Positions 33,475 through 42,138 of a stretch of 64,000 nt of DNA are shown piece after piece. The DNA is from PALSA-612 sp963776375 (lineage in GTDB: Bacteria; Actinomycetota; Thermoleophilia; Gaiellales; Gaiellaceae): the NCBI GenBank assembly GCA_963776375.1, contig CAVZMF010000011.1, forward strand, positions 1 through 64,000. The letters run 5' to 3'. Positions within the stretch are counted from its first letter, which is position 1, and every line of letters starts with the position of its first letter. A program made the position numbers and the translations under genes. A model generated the notes under the pieces. The model did not search any database and was not told the DNA's origin. It was given only the letters and a program-made list of their open reading frames with translations.

Positions 33475-34569
33475 CTACTCGGCGTAGGGCGCGCCGCCGG
33501 TCTGAGCGCTGAGCGCAGTGAGCGCGGTCATCGCATCGGCCAGCATGCCCTGGAGCCGCGCGACGTCCTCTCGCGCCTCCTCGAGCTCGGCCCGCAGCGC
33601 GGCGGTCTCGTCGCTCTCGGCGGCGACAGGCTCGGGCTCGGCCTCGCCGGCCTCGGGCTCCGCCGGAAACCAGGGCTGTGTGACGAGCTCGAGCACGGGC
33701 ACGGTGGCCTCGATGGCCTCCGGCTCGTCCCCGGACTCCGGCTCGAACTCGGGTTCCCCCTCCGCCGCGGGCTCGAGCTCGGGCAGCTCGAACTCTGGTT
33801 CTGGCTCGGGGTCGGTCACGGGCTCCGGCTCGGGCAGCTCGAGCGGCACGGGCGCGGCGTACTCGGCCCACATCTCGTCGAGCTCCTCTACCTCCGGCTC
33901 GGCCTCCGCTTCGTGCTCGGCGTCCTCGGGCTCGGGCGCTGCCCACGGCTCCGCGACGAGCTCGAGCGCCGGCTCTGCGAAGTGCCCGGGCTCCGGGTCG
34001 TCCCCGAGCTCGGCCTCCGGCTCGAGCGGCTCGAGCGGCTCGAGCGGCTCGACCGGCGCGGGCGCCTCGTACTCGGCCCAGATCTCGTCGAGCTCCTGGT
34101 CGAGCTCCTCGTCGGCCGCTTCCTGCTCCGGCTCCGCCTCGGCCGCGAGCCCGGCCTCGACCTCGGACTCGGCGTCCGGCGCAGGCTCGGCCTCCGGCAC
34201 GGGCCCGACCTCGTACACGTTCTCGTGGATCGGCGCAACGAGCGCCACCTCGGGCTGCCCGTCGACGCCGCTCTCGTCCTCGGGCTCGTCCTCGCCGTTC
34301 TGGCGGACGCGCTTGTGGCGGCGCTTGATCTCCGCCCAGAGGCCCGAGCCGAATCCTTCCTCCTTCGCCACCTCGACGCCGAGCTGGTCCATGAGCACGC
34401 TCGTCAGGTCCGGCCCGGACACGAGCCCATGCTCGACGAGGATCTCGCCGAGCCGCCTTCCGGTCGCCGTCTGCTGCTCGAGCGCGAAGTCGAGCTCCGT
34501 CTCGGTGATCAGCCCACGCGCGACGAACAGCTCGCCGAGGGGGCGCCAGGTGACGTGTGCGGCTTCCAC
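33475..34569 (-). CDS. MshEN/GspE-N domain protein with a long acidic Pro/Glu repeat region
   Basis: 364 residues from ATG 34569. Residues ~8-75 match the N-terminal domain of type II secretion/type IV pilus ATPases (PLGELFVARGLITETELDFALEQQ ... GRRLGEILVEHGLVSGPDL ... DQLGVEV), a fold that can bind c-di-GMP in MshEN proteins. Then ~230 residues of Glu/Pro/Ala with repeats such as ELDEIWAEYEAPAP and ELDEMWAEYAAPVP. A C-terminal coiled coil (DETAALRAELEEAREDVARLQGMLADAM) closes it. No ATPase domain and no membrane segment. Function unknown; a scaffold or regulator of pilus or secretion ATPases is conceivable. Confidence 0.65.
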   Translation of the reverse strand: MEAAHVTWRPLGELFVARGLITETELDFALEQQTATGRRLGEILVEHGLVSGPDLTSVLMDQLGVEVAKEEGFGSGLWAEIKRRHKRVRQNGEDEPEDESGVDGQPEVALVAPIHENVYEVGPVPEAEPAPDAESEVEAGLAAEAEPEQEAADEELDQELDEIWAEYEAPAPVEPLEPLEPLEPEAELGDDPEPGHFAEPALELVAEPWAAPEPEDAEHEAEAEPEVEELDEMWAEYAAPVPLELPEPEPVTDPEPEPEFELPELEPAAEGEPEFEPESGDEPEAIEATVPVLELVTQPWFPAEPEAGEAEPEPVAAESDETAALRAELEEAREDVARLQGMLADAMTALTALSAQTGGAPYAE

Positions 34570-34629
34570 CTTTGCACTATCGTCACCGCCATTCCCGAAC
34601 TTGAGGAACCGCCCCTATCCTTTCGCTCC

Positions 34630-36027
34630 GTGCCGCGCGAGTATCCGACTCTCCTCGACCTGATCGGCCGGACGCCGGTCGTCCGGTTGCAGAAGATCGG
34701 CGCCGAGCTCGGCTGCACGCTGCTTGCCAAGCTCGAGTACATGAGCCCGGGCGGATCGAACAAGGACCGGATCGGCCTGCGGATGGTCGAGGCCGCCGAG
34801 GCCGAGGGCAAGCTCCGGCCCGGAGGCACGATCGTCGAGCCGACCTCAGGCAACACCGGCGTCGGGCTTGCGCTCGCGGCGGCGATCAAGGGCTACCGGA
34901 TGATCATGGTGTTGCCCGACAAGGTCGCCCCCGAGAAGATCTCGCTCCTGCGCGCGTTCGGCGCCGAGGTCGTGATCTGCCCGACCGCCGTCGAGCCGGA
35001 CAGCCCCGAGAGCTACTACTCGGTCTCCGACCGGCTGGCCGAGGAGATCCCCGGCGCGTACAAGCCCGACCAGTACTCGAACGCGGAGAACCCGGCCGCC
35101 CACTACGCCACCACGGGCCCCGAGATCTGGGAGCAGACCGGCGGCGAGCTGGACGCGGTCGTGATCTCGGTCGGCACCGGCGGCTCGATCACCGGCACCG
35201 GGCGCTACCTGAAGGAGCAGAAGCCGGAGCTGGTCCTCGTCGGCGCCGATCCGGAGGGCTCGATCTACTCGGGCGCCGACGTCCACCCGTACCTCGTCGA
35301 GGGGATCGGCAAGGACACCTTCCCGGACACGTTCGACCCGTCGATCGTCGACGAGTACGTGCGCGTCTCGGACCGGGACTCGTTCCTCGTCACGCGACGG
35401 CTCGCACGGGAGGAGGGCATTCTCGCCGGCGGCTCCGGCGGCACGTCCGTCCAGGCCATGCTCGAGACGGCCAGGAGGCACGGGCCGGGGAAGACGATCC
35501 TGACCACGATCCCCGACGGCGGGCGCGGCTATCTCTCGAAGATCTTCGACGACAACTGGATGCTCGAGCATGGCTTCCTCGAGCGGCGCGGCCCGGCGCC
35601 GCGCATCGAGGAGGTGCTCGCGTACAAGAGCGGAGCCGACGGCGGCCTGCCCGACCTCGTCGTCTGCGCGGCGCACGAGAAGATCGGCGCCGCCATCGAG
35701 CTGATGCAGCGCTACGGCATCTCCCAGCTCCCGGTCGTGCGCCACGATCCCGTGGAGTCGCTCGCGGACGTGATCGGCTCGCTCAACGAGCGCGGGCTGC
35801 TCGACCGAGTGTTCCGGCACCCGGACTCGCTCGGCGAGGACGTGGCCCAGGCGATGGGGCCGCCGCTTCCGGCCGTCGACGCCTCCGACTCGGTCGACGA
35901 CGTGTTCGCCGACCTCAGCGGAGGCGGTGCGGCGGTCGTCGTCGTCCGCGCGGGTATGCCTCTCGCCGTGCTGACCCGGTCCGACCTGCTCGAGTACCTG
36001 GCGCACGGTCGTAGCGAGCCCGGCTAG
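34630..36027 (+). CDS. cbs: Cystathionine beta-synthase
   Basis: 465 residues from GTG 34630, 8 nt after a TATCCT -10-like box. PLP fold type II: SPGGSNKDRIGLRM (Lys 45 binds PLP), PTSGNTGVGLALAA, and GTGGSITGTGRYLKE (phosphate-binding loop). The length and the block CAAHEKIGAAIELMQRYGISQLPVV ... DVFADLSGGGAAVVVVRAGMPLAVLTRSDLLEYL show the two C-terminal CBS domains. Converts homocysteine plus serine (or O-acetylserine) to cystathionine. With the downstream cystathionine gamma-synthase/lyase it could form reverse transsulfuration. Confidence 0.93.
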   Translation: MPREYPTLLDLIGRTPVVRLQKIGAELGCTLLAKLEYMSPGGSNKDRIGLRMVEAAEAEGKLRPGGTIVEPTSGNTGVGLALAAAIKGYRMIMVLPDKVAPEKISLLRAFGAEVVICPTAVEPDSPESYYSVSDRLAEEIPGAYKPDQYSNAENPAAHYATTGPEIWEQTGGELDAVVISVGTGGSITGTGRYLKEQKPELVLVGADPEGSIYSGADVHPYLVEGIGKDTFPDTFDPSIVDEYVRVSDRDSFLVTRRLAREEGILAGGSGGTSVQAMLETARRHGPGKTILTTIPDGGRGYLSKIFDDNWMLEHGFLERRGPAPRIEEVLAYKSGADGGLPDLVVCAAHEKIGAAIELMQRYGISQLPVVRHDPVESLADVIGSLNERGLLDRVFRHPDSLGEDVAQAMGPPLPAVDASDSVDDVFADLSGGGAAVVVVRAGMPLAVLTRSDLLEYLAHGRSEPG

Positions 36028-36031
36028 CCGC

Positions 36032-36745
36032 GTGAAGATCGGGCTCTTCTCCGATGTTCACGGGAACGCGGTCGCGTTCGACGCGCTGCTCGCCGACCTG
36101 GAGCGGCACCCGGTCGACCGGCTCGTCTGCCTCGGCGACGTGATCCAGGGCGGGCCGCAGCCGGTCGAGTGCCTGGAGCGCCTGCGCTCGCTCGACTGCC
36201 CGGTGGTGATGGGCAACGCCGACTGGTACGTGCTGACCGGCGACCCCGGCGTCGAGCCCGAGACGGACAGCCAGCGTGCGGTTCGCGAGTGGACATTCGA
36301 ACAGCTCTCTGACGCCGGCCGGGAGTACGTCCGCAGCTTCACGCCGACGGTGGACGAGCCGCCGGTGCTTGCCTTCCACGCGTCGCCGACGTCGTTCGAG
36401 GACGTGATCCTGCCCTCGACGCCGGAGGACGAGTTCCGCCGCCTGCTCGGCGAGCCCGACGCGCCGATCCTCGCCGGCGGCCACACGCACCAGCAGTTCG
36501 TGCGCCGGCGCGGCGGCTCGCTCTTCCTCAACCCCGGCAGCGTGGGGCTCTCGTACGACTTTGCGCTGATCGAGGAGGACGCAATGCGCTTCGACCCCTG
36601 GGCGGCCTACGCAGTGGTCGAGCTCGTGGACGGTCGGCTGTCCTTCGAGTTCCGGCGCGCTCCCTTCGACCCCGAGCGCGTCGCCGAGGCGATCGAGGCG
36701 AGTGGCCTGCCGGACAAGCGCCGCGTCGAAGGCTGGCGGGCCTAG
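36032..36745 (+). CDS. Calcineurin-like metallophosphoesterase (YfcE/MJ0936 type)
   Basis: 237 residues from GTG 36032, 4 nt after the CBS stop. Metal motifs in order: GLFSDVHGNAVAFD (DxH), CLGDVIQGGPQ (GDxxxxG), MGNADWYV (GN), AFHASP and GGHTHQQFV (GHTH). FLNPGSVGLSYDFA is the typical NPGSVGQ turn. Cleaves a phosphodiester, substrate unknown. Convergent with the GST gene (4-nt overlap). Confidence 0.85.
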   Translation: MKIGLFSDVHGNAVAFDALLADLERHPVDRLVCLGDVIQGGPQPVECLERLRSLDCPVVMGNADWYVLTGDPGVEPETDSQRAVREWTFEQLSDAGREYVRSFTPTVDEPPVLAFHASPTSFEDVILPSTPEDEFRRLLGEPDAPILAGGHTHQQFVRRRGGSLFLNPGSVGLSYDFALIEEDAMRFDPWAAYAVVELVDGRLSFEFRRAPFDPERVAEAIEASGLPDKRRVEGWRA

Positions 36746-37362
36746 GCCCGTGGCCGCGCGTCGACGCGGTGGATCCACGCCTTCAGGCGCGGGTGGGTGG
36801 CGCCGAGCGGCTGGTGGTCGCGGAGGACCTGGTGGAAGACCTCGTCGTCGCCGTCCGGCAGCGGCAGCGCCGCGTACTTGAGAAACGGGAAGGCGACGCA
36901 GTCCGCGGCCGAGAAGTCCTCGCCGAGCAGGTGTCCGCGGTCCTCGAGCAACCGCTCGAACAGGTCGAGCCAGCCGCGTAGCTGTCCGCTCCATTCGCCG
37001 ATCTTCCTCTCGCTCCGCCTCGCCTTCCCGAGCTCGGCGGCGATCGCGTTCGGCGGCACCTTCCAGACGCGGTTGAACCAGTCGACGAACACTTGCATCT
37101 CGGCGCGCGGAGCCGTGTCCTCCGGGTACAGCGGCCGCTGGGGGTAGCGCTCCTCGAGGTGCTCGAGGATGCGCGTCGAGTCGGCGACCACCTCGTCCCC
37201 GTCGACGAGCACCGGCACGAGCGTCTGGCCGCTGACCGCCTTGATCTCGGAGCGGTCGCCCGGGTCGATCCAGACCGATTCAATCTCCAGCCCCTTGTGG
37301 GCCAGGGCGAGCGCAACCCGTTCGACGTTGGTCGAGTGCGGTATCCGGTACAGGCGGAGCAT
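36742..37362 (-). CDS. Glutathione S-transferase family protein
   Basis: 206 residues from ATG 37362. The N-terminal thioredoxin fold (LRLYRIPHSTNVERVALALAHKGLEIESVWIDPGD) with the cis-Pro/GSH loop QTLVPVLVDGDEVVADSTRILEHLEERYP, and an all-helical C-terminus (DFSAADCVAFPFLKYA). The catalytic position is Ser/Thr in HSTN. Thermoleophilia usually lack glutathione, so the thiol may differ (inference). Confidence 0.8.
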   Translation of the reverse strand: MLRLYRIPHSTNVERVALALAHKGLEIESVWIDPGDRSEIKAVSGQTLVPVLVDGDEVVADSTRILEHLEERYPQRPLYPEDTAPRAEMQVFVDWFNRVWKVPPNAIAAELGKARRSERKIGEWSGQLRGWLDLFERLLEDRGHLLGEDFSAADCVAFPFLKYAALPLPDGDDEVFHQVLRDHQPLGATHPRLKAWIHRVDARPRA

Positions 37363-37480
37363 CGCCGGAGGTTAACGAGGTGTGGCCAGCCGCACCGCAA
37401 GAAACGAGATGGCCGCACGGCGCGGCGGCGTGGTCGCTGCGACTGTACGTCCACTTATGAGCTGGAGGAAGGAGCGAGAC

Positions 37481-37945
37481 ATGATCACCGCCAACGACAT
37501 TTCGATCCCGGCCGAGTTCCGCCAGACGGAGCCCGACGTGAGCGAGTGCTACGGCAGGACGGTCGAGGCTCCCGAGGATGCGGCCAGGGCCGCCGCCGGC
37601 AGGCTCGAGCTCGTCGGCCCCCTCGTCGAGGGCCTGATCGCGGTCGGCGTCCACGAGCACATCGTCACGCCGCACGCGAACGGCATCGTCTGGCGCTTCG
37701 GGCGCGGCGGGTCGGGCCAGGTCCGAATCGACTGGGAGATCTCGGTCGTCCCGGAGACCGAGGACGCGTCGCTCGTGCAGATCTGCCTGCAGGCGACGGC
37801 AACGGACGCGGCCAGCCGCGAGCGCCTGTTCGAGGCCTGGCCGGTGATCGGCCCGGTCGCCGAGGTGCACGCCCAGCGCATCCTGCACAGGATCGAGGCG
37901 CTTGCCGAGGAGGAGGTCGAGGACCCCTTCCGCGCGGCCGCGTAG
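37481..37945 (+). CDS. Hypothetical protein
   Basis: 154 residues from ATG 37481 after GGAAGGAG; ATG 37457 is an alternative. The sequence (YGRTVEAPEDAARAAAGRLEL ... GIVWRFGRGGSGQVRIDWEISVVPETEDASLVQICLQATATD ... AEVHAQRILHRIEALAEEE) suggests an alpha/beta SRPBCC-like fold. I recognise no motif that names it. A small one-gene unit ahead of the YcaQ genes. Confidence 0.6.
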   Translation: MITANDISIPAEFRQTEPDVSECYGRTVEAPEDAARAAAGRLELVGPLVEGLIAVGVHEHIVTPHANGIVWRFGRGGSGQVRIDWEISVVPETEDASLVQICLQATATDAASRERLFEAWPVIGPVAEVHAQRILHRIEALAEEEVEDPFRAAA

Positions 37946-37992
37946 GCGGCCCAGGGAGGAAGCGGAGCTGCGCGAGCGACGTTGAGACCTGC

Positions 37993-39132
37993 GTGGAAAC
38001 GGTCTCGCTCGCGCAGCTTCGTCGCTACGTCGTTTCCCATCAGGGGTTCGCAACGCGGCCCCGCAGATCACGCGCCGCCGACGTCGCCGCGACGATCGCC
38101 AGGATCGGCTGCGTGCAGCTGGACTCGATCTCGGCGGTCGACCGTGCGCACCGCCTGACGCTCACCTCGCGGCTCGGCCGCTACCCGCCGGGCACCGTGT
38201 CGCAACTGCTCGCGAGGGGGCAGATCTTCGAGTACTGGGCCCACGAGGCCTGCCTGGTGCCGATCGAGGACTTCCCCCTGTTCAAGCGGCGGATGGTCGA
38301 GCTGAGCGACCGTCACTGGTGGGGACGCAAGCGCGAGGACCGCAAGTCCGAGGCGCTCGTCCTCGAGGCGATCCGCGAGCGCGGTGCCCTGCCTTCGCGC
38401 GCCTTCGAGGGCCAGGGCGCGCGACCCGGCGAGATGTGGAACTGGAAGCCGGCCAAGCGCGCGCTCGAGCACCTGTTCGCGGCCGGCGAGGTCGTCGTCG
38501 CGGGACGGGACGGCTTCCAGCGCCTGTACGACCTGCCCGAGCGCGTGATCCCGAGGCAGTACCTCGACGCCCCGGCGCCGTCCGAGTCTGCCTTCCGGCG
38601 CGGGTACGCGCTGCGGGCGGTGCGGGCCCGCGGGGCATTGACCGAGGGCGGCATCGCCGAGCACTGCCGCCTGCCCGGCGGCGCAGGAGGCATGCGTCCG
38701 GTCGTCGACGACCTCGAGGCGGAGGGGCTGGTGCGGCGGGTGGCCGTCGAGGACGGCGGGCCGCCGGTCGTGGTGCCCGCGGGGGCTGAGCCGGACGGCA
38801 GCGTGCCCCGGGCGGGCGTTCTGCTCTCGCCGTTCGACAACATGCTCTGGGACCGTGCATTCGTGGGGAGGATCTTCGGCTTCCGGCACGTGATCGAGGT
38901 CTACAAGCGCGAGCACGAGCGGGTCTACGGTTACTACGTGCTCCCGTTCCTGTACGGCGACCGCCTCGTCGGGCGCGCCGATCTCAAGGCCGACCGCAAG
39001 GAAGGCATCCTGCGGGTGAAGGCGTTCCACCTCGAGCCGGGCGTTCGGCGCTCGCGCGCGCTCGCCGACGCGCTCGATCGGTCGCTGCTCCGCCTCGCAC
39101 GCGGCATCGGCATCGAGAGGATCGAGCGCTGA
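37993..39132 (+). CDS. YcaQ-like winged-helix DNA glycosylase family protein, copy 1
   Basis: 379 residues from GTG 37993 (VETVSLAQLRRYVVSHQGF). The PF06224 family is marked by IGCVQLDSISAVDRAHRLTLTSRL, IFEYWAHEACLVPIEDFPLFKRRM, LLSPFDNMLWDRAFVGRIFGFRHVIEVYKREHERVYGYYVLPFLYGDRLVGRADLKADRK. YcaQ/AlkX enzymes excise bulky or crosslinked bases, with a catalytic QxD/QLDS-like loop; here VQLDS is present. Followed, overlapping by 4 nt, by a related gene. Confidence 0.83.
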   Translation: METVSLAQLRRYVVSHQGFATRPRRSRAADVAATIARIGCVQLDSISAVDRAHRLTLTSRLGRYPPGTVSQLLARGQIFEYWAHEACLVPIEDFPLFKRRMVELSDRHWWGRKREDRKSEALVLEAIRERGALPSRAFEGQGARPGEMWNWKPAKRALEHLFAAGEVVVAGRDGFQRLYDLPERVIPRQYLDAPAPSESAFRRGYALRAVRARGALTEGGIAEHCRLPGGAGGMRPVVDDLEAEGLVRRVAVEDGGPPVVVPAGAEPDGSVPRAGVLLSPFDNMLWDRAFVGRIFGFRHVIEVYKREHERVYGYYVLPFLYGDRLVGRADLKADRKEGILRVKAFHLEPGVRRSRALADALDRSLLRLARGIGIERIER

Positions 39133-40160
39133 CGGAGCCGACACTCGAGCAGGCGCGCCGTATTGCGGTGCGTGCCCAACTCCTCGACGGCAGCGCGCCC
39201 GGCGTCGAGGAGACCGTGCGCCGGCTCGGCTTCCTGCAGCTCGACCCCATCTCCGTCGTCGCGCCGGCAGCCGATCTCGTCCTCTGGGGCCGGTTCGGAA
39301 GCTCGTACGACCCCGCCCAGCTCGACCGTCTGCTCTGGAAGGAGCGGAGGCTCGTCGAGTGGAACGCGTTCCTCTGGCCGGCCGAAGACCTGCCGCTGCT
39401 GAAGGCGCTCATGCGCCGACGCGACCGGCCGCTCGACCGCAGGCTGATTGCGTGGCTGAGAGGAAACGGGTCGTTCCGCCGCTACGTGCTGAAGGAGCTC
39501 GAGCGCCGGGGCCCCCTGCTCTCGCGCGAGATCGAGGACCACGCGCGCACGAAGCGCGAGGCGCACCGCTGGTACGGCGAGCGCAAGATGGGGCTGATGC
39601 TCGGCGTGCTGAACATGCGCGGCGAGGTCGCCGTCGTCGGGCGGAACGGCAGGCAGCGGATCTGGGACCTCGCCGAGCGCTGGTACCCGGTGACCGAGAC
39701 CGTGCGGCTGCCGACGGCCAAGCGACTCCTGCTCGAGCGCCGCCGGCGCGCGCTCGGCGTCTGGCTGGAGCAGGGGCGTCTGCACGTCCACCCGGAGGCC
39801 GACGACCGGGCCGTGGCCGCGCGGACGACGCTAGTCGGGCCGTTCGACCGGCTGATCCACGACCGCGACCGCGCCGAGGCGCTCTGGGACTTCCGGTACC
39901 GGATCGAGATCTACGTGCCGGCCGCGAAGCGCGAGTACGGGTACTACGTGCTGCCGATCCTCCACGGTGACCGGCTGATCGGCCGCCTCGACCCGGTCCA
40001 CGACCGCAAGGCAGGCGTGCTGCGCGTGAACGCCGTCTACGCCGAGCCGGACGCTCCGCCCGACGCCTGGCCGGCGGTCCGCGCAGCCCTCGACGACCTG
40101 GCTCGATGGATCGGCGCCCGGGAAGTCGCGCTCCCCCGCCTCCCGCGGCCCTGGCGCTAA
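39129..40160 (+). CDS. YcaQ-like winged-helix DNA glycosylase family protein, copy 2
   Basis: About 343 residues if translation starts at CTG 39129, which overlaps the upstream stop (CTGA); GTG 39168 gives a shorter form lacking TLEQARRIAVRAQL, which aligns with family N-termini. Contains GFLQLDPISVVAPAADLVLWGR, PFDRLIHDRDRAEALWDFRYRIEIYVPAAKREYGYYVLPILHGDRLIGRLDPVHDRKAG. The LQLDP loop replaces VQLDS of copy 1. The two paralogues are probably coupled and may repair different lesions. Confidence 0.8.
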   Translation: MTEPTLEQARRIAVRAQLLDGSAPGVEETVRRLGFLQLDPISVVAPAADLVLWGRFGSSYDPAQLDRLLWKERRLVEWNAFLWPAEDLPLLKALMRRRDRPLDRRLIAWLRGNGSFRRYVLKELERRGPLLSREIEDHARTKREAHRWYGERKMGLMLGVLNMRGEVAVVGRNGRQRIWDLAERWYPVTETVRLPTAKRLLLERRRRALGVWLEQGRLHVHPEADDRAVAARTTLVGPFDRLIHDRDRAEALWDFRYRIEIYVPAAKREYGYYVLPILHGDRLIGRLDPVHDRKAGVLRVNAVYAEPDAPPDAWPAVRAALDDLARWIGAREVALPRLPRPWR

Positions 40161-40162
40161 CG

Positions 40163-40185
40163 GGCTCAGAGGGTGTCTCTGAGCC
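40163..40185. terminator. Hairpin after the YcaQ genes
   Basis: Arms GGCTCAGA and TCTGAGCC (8 bp) with a 7-nt loop, starting 3 nt after the stop. It is also the first of three CTCTGAG repeats (see 40176-40218). Confidence 0.45.
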
Positions 40186-40218
40186 AGTCTCTGGTACATC
40201 CTCTGAGACCTCTCTGAG
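40176..40218. repeat. Three CTCTGAG repeats upstream of the cystathionine synthase gene
   Basis: TCTCTGAG at 40176, CCTCTGAG at 40200 and TCTCTGAG at 40211 (the last two 11 bp apart). The third overlaps the expected -35 position of the TACGAT promoter. A candidate operator for sulfur-amino-acid control; the binding protein is unknown. Confidence 0.4.
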
Positions 40219-40236
40219 GCTGCAGGTGACGCGGGG

Positions 40237-40242
40237 TACGAT
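40237..40242 (+). promoter_or_regulatory. -10 box TACGAT, leaderless promoter
   Basis: TACGAT ends 7 nt before ATG 40250. Confidence 0.45.
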
Positions 40243-40249
40243 CCGTCCG

Positions 40250-41398
40250 ATGGACTTCGAGACGCGCGCGATCCACGAGGGGCAGGAGCCGGATCCCGCC
40301 ACGGGCGCCGTCACGGTGCCGATCTACCAGACGTCGACCTACGTCCAGGACGAGGTGGGCATCCACAAGGGCTACGACTACTCGCGCGTCGCCAACCCGA
40401 CGAGAACCGCGCTCCAGCGGTGCCTGGCCTCGCTCGAAAACGCCGACCACGGCATCGCCTTTTCCTCCGGACTCGGCGCGACGACGACGCTCATGCACCT
40501 CGTCAACCCCGGCGAGCGCGTCGTCTGCGTGAACGACGTCTACGGCGGGGTCTACCGCATGTTCTCGCAGGTGTACGAACCGAAGGGCTACGAGTTCGCC
40601 TACCTTCCGGCGCCCGAGGTGAGCACGAGCCTCTCCGACCACCTCGACGAGCGCACCCGCCTCGTCTGGATCGAGACCCCGACAAACCCGACGTTGAACA
40701 TCGTCGACATCCGCGCCGCCGCCGACGCAGCCCACGCGGCGGGCGCGCTGGTCGTCGTCGACAACACCTTCGCGACGCCGTACCTCCAGCAGCCGCTCGA
40801 GCTCGGCGCAGACGTCGTCGTCCACTCGCTGACCAAGTACCTCGGCGGGCACTCCGACCTGATCGGCGGCTTCGCGGCGACGAACGACCCCACCGTGGCC
40901 GAGCGCCTGCTCTTCCTGCAGAAGTCGCTCGGAGCCGTTCCCGGTCCGTTCGACTGCTGGCTCGTGCTCCGCGGCCTGAAGACGCTCGCCGTGCGCATGC
41001 GCCGGCACTGCGAGAACGCCCGAGCCGTCGCCGGCTTCCTCGCCTCGCATCCGCGCGTCGAGAAAGTGCTCTATCCGGGCCTGCCCGAGCATCCGGGGCA
41101 CGAGATCGCCGCCCGCCAGATGCGCGACTTCGGCGGCATGGTCTCCTTCCTCGCCGAGACCGAGGAGGAGGCCGTCGAGCTCGTCGCGCGCACGAAGCTC
41201 TGGCTGCTCGCCGAGAGCCTCGGCGGCGTCGAGAGCCTGATCGAGGTGCCGGCGAGGATGACGCACGCCTCGACCGCGAACGCGCCCTTCGCCGCCCCGC
41301 GGAACCTCGTTCGCCTGTCCGTCGGCATCGAATCCGCGGAAGACCTGATCGAGGACCTGCAGCAGGCACTCGTCCGCGCGCCCGCGGCCCGGGCTTGA
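40250..41398 (+). CDS. metB: Cystathionine gamma-synthase/lyase (PLP-dependent)
   Basis: 382 residues from ATG 40250. Cys/Met metabolism PLP enzyme: TRAIHEGQEPDPATGAVTVPIYQTSTY, YDYSRVANPTRTALQ (phosphate-binding Tyr/Arg), FSSGLGATTTLMH, ETPTNPTLNIVDI, VVDNTFATPYLQQPLELGADVVVHSLTKYLGGHSD (PLP Lys in SLTKY) and ESLGGVESLIEVPARMTHAS. Sequence alone does not separate MetB synthase from gamma-lyase (MccB). With CBS nearby, lyase in reverse transsulfuration is quite possible. First of a coupled trio with a methyltransferase and an MBL protein. Confidence 0.88.
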   Translation: MDFETRAIHEGQEPDPATGAVTVPIYQTSTYVQDEVGIHKGYDYSRVANPTRTALQRCLASLENADHGIAFSSGLGATTTLMHLVNPGERVVCVNDVYGGVYRMFSQVYEPKGYEFAYLPAPEVSTSLSDHLDERTRLVWIETPTNPTLNIVDIRAAADAAHAAGALVVVDNTFATPYLQQPLELGADVVVHSLTKYLGGHSDLIGGFAATNDPTVAERLLFLQKSLGAVPGPFDCWLVLRGLKTLAVRMRRHCENARAVAGFLASHPRVEKVLYPGLPEHPGHEIAARQMRDFGGMVSFLAETEEEAVELVARTKLWLLAESLGGVESLIEVPARMTHASTANAPFAAPRNLVRLSVGIESAEDLIEDLQQALVRAPAARA

Positions 41399-42138
41399 AG
41401 CGGCTCCGCCGGGAGCAAGACGCCTTCGGCCGTGTGCTGCTCGAGCACCTCGAGGGAAACGACCGCGCCGAGACGATCGTCGAGCGCGACGACGGCTACA
41501 TCGAGTCGGAGCCGCCGGGCGCCTACTTCAGCCCCTTCCGACGCTGGTTCGCCGTCGAGCGGCAGGCGCTCCGCCACGTGCGCGGTCGCGTCCTCGACGT
41601 GGGCGTGGGCGCCGGCAGGGTCGCGCTCGAGCTGGAGCGGCGCGGACACACCGTGGTCGCGATCGACGTCTCCCCGCTCGTCGTCGCCGTCGCGCGGCGC
41701 CGCGGCGTCAGGAACGCGAAGGTGCTTGCGCTCGAGGACGTGGACGACGGTCTCGGCCGCTTCGACACCGTGGTCATGTTCATGAACAACTTCGGCCTCT
41801 TCGGGAGCGAGGCCAAGGCGCGCCGGCTGCTGCGGCGTCTGCACACACTCACCACCGAGAAAGGCCGCATCGTCGCGAGCTCGAGCGACCACACGAAGAC
41901 GACGAACCCGGCTCACCTCGCCTACCGCCGGCGCAACCGGGAGCGCGGCCGCATGCCCGGCCAGATCCGCTTCCGGCTCCGCTACCGGAAGCTCGCCACG
42001 CCGTGGTTCGACTACCTCTTCGTCACCCCCCGCGAGCTGGAGCGACTCCTGCGCGGCACCGGCTGGCAGGTCCGCCGCTTCATCGCGAACGACGAGGACG
42101 ACCTCTACGCGGCCGTGATCGACAAGGAGCCGCGGTGA
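41395..42138 (+). CDS. SAM-dependent methyltransferase
   Basis: 247 residues from TTG 41395, overlapping the metB stop (TTGA). SAM motifs: VRGRVLDVGVGAGRVALELERRGHTVVAIDVSPLVVAVARRRG (GxGxG, acidic after beta2), FDTVVMFMNNFGLFG, and FDYLFVTPRELERLLRGTGWQVRRF at the C-terminus. The substrate is unknown. Its coupling with metB and a hydrolase suggests thiol or sulfur metabolism (inference). Confidence 0.8.
   Translation: MKRLRREQDAFGRVLLEHLEGNDRAETIVERDDGYIESEPPGAYFSPFRRWFAVERQALRHVRGRVLDVGVGAGRVALELERRGHTVVAIDVSPLVVAVARRRGVRNAKVLALEDVDDGLGRFDTVVMFMNNFGLFGSEAKARRLLRRLHTLTTEKGRIVASSSDHTKTTNPAHLAYRRRNRERGRMPGQIRFRLRYRKLATPWFDYLFVTPRELERLLRGTGWQVRRFIANDEDDLYAAVIDKEPR

Noticed and set aside
33780..34100. 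CRISPR-like or VNTR array (CTCGAGCGG repeats)
   Set aside because: The repeats encode in-frame Glu/Pro residues, are short and degenerate and have no spacers.
33518..34663. Serine/glycine-rich 381-codon frame on the plus strand
   Set aside because: It is the complement of the acidic Glu/Pro repeat region of the MshEN-like protein; low-complexity artefact.
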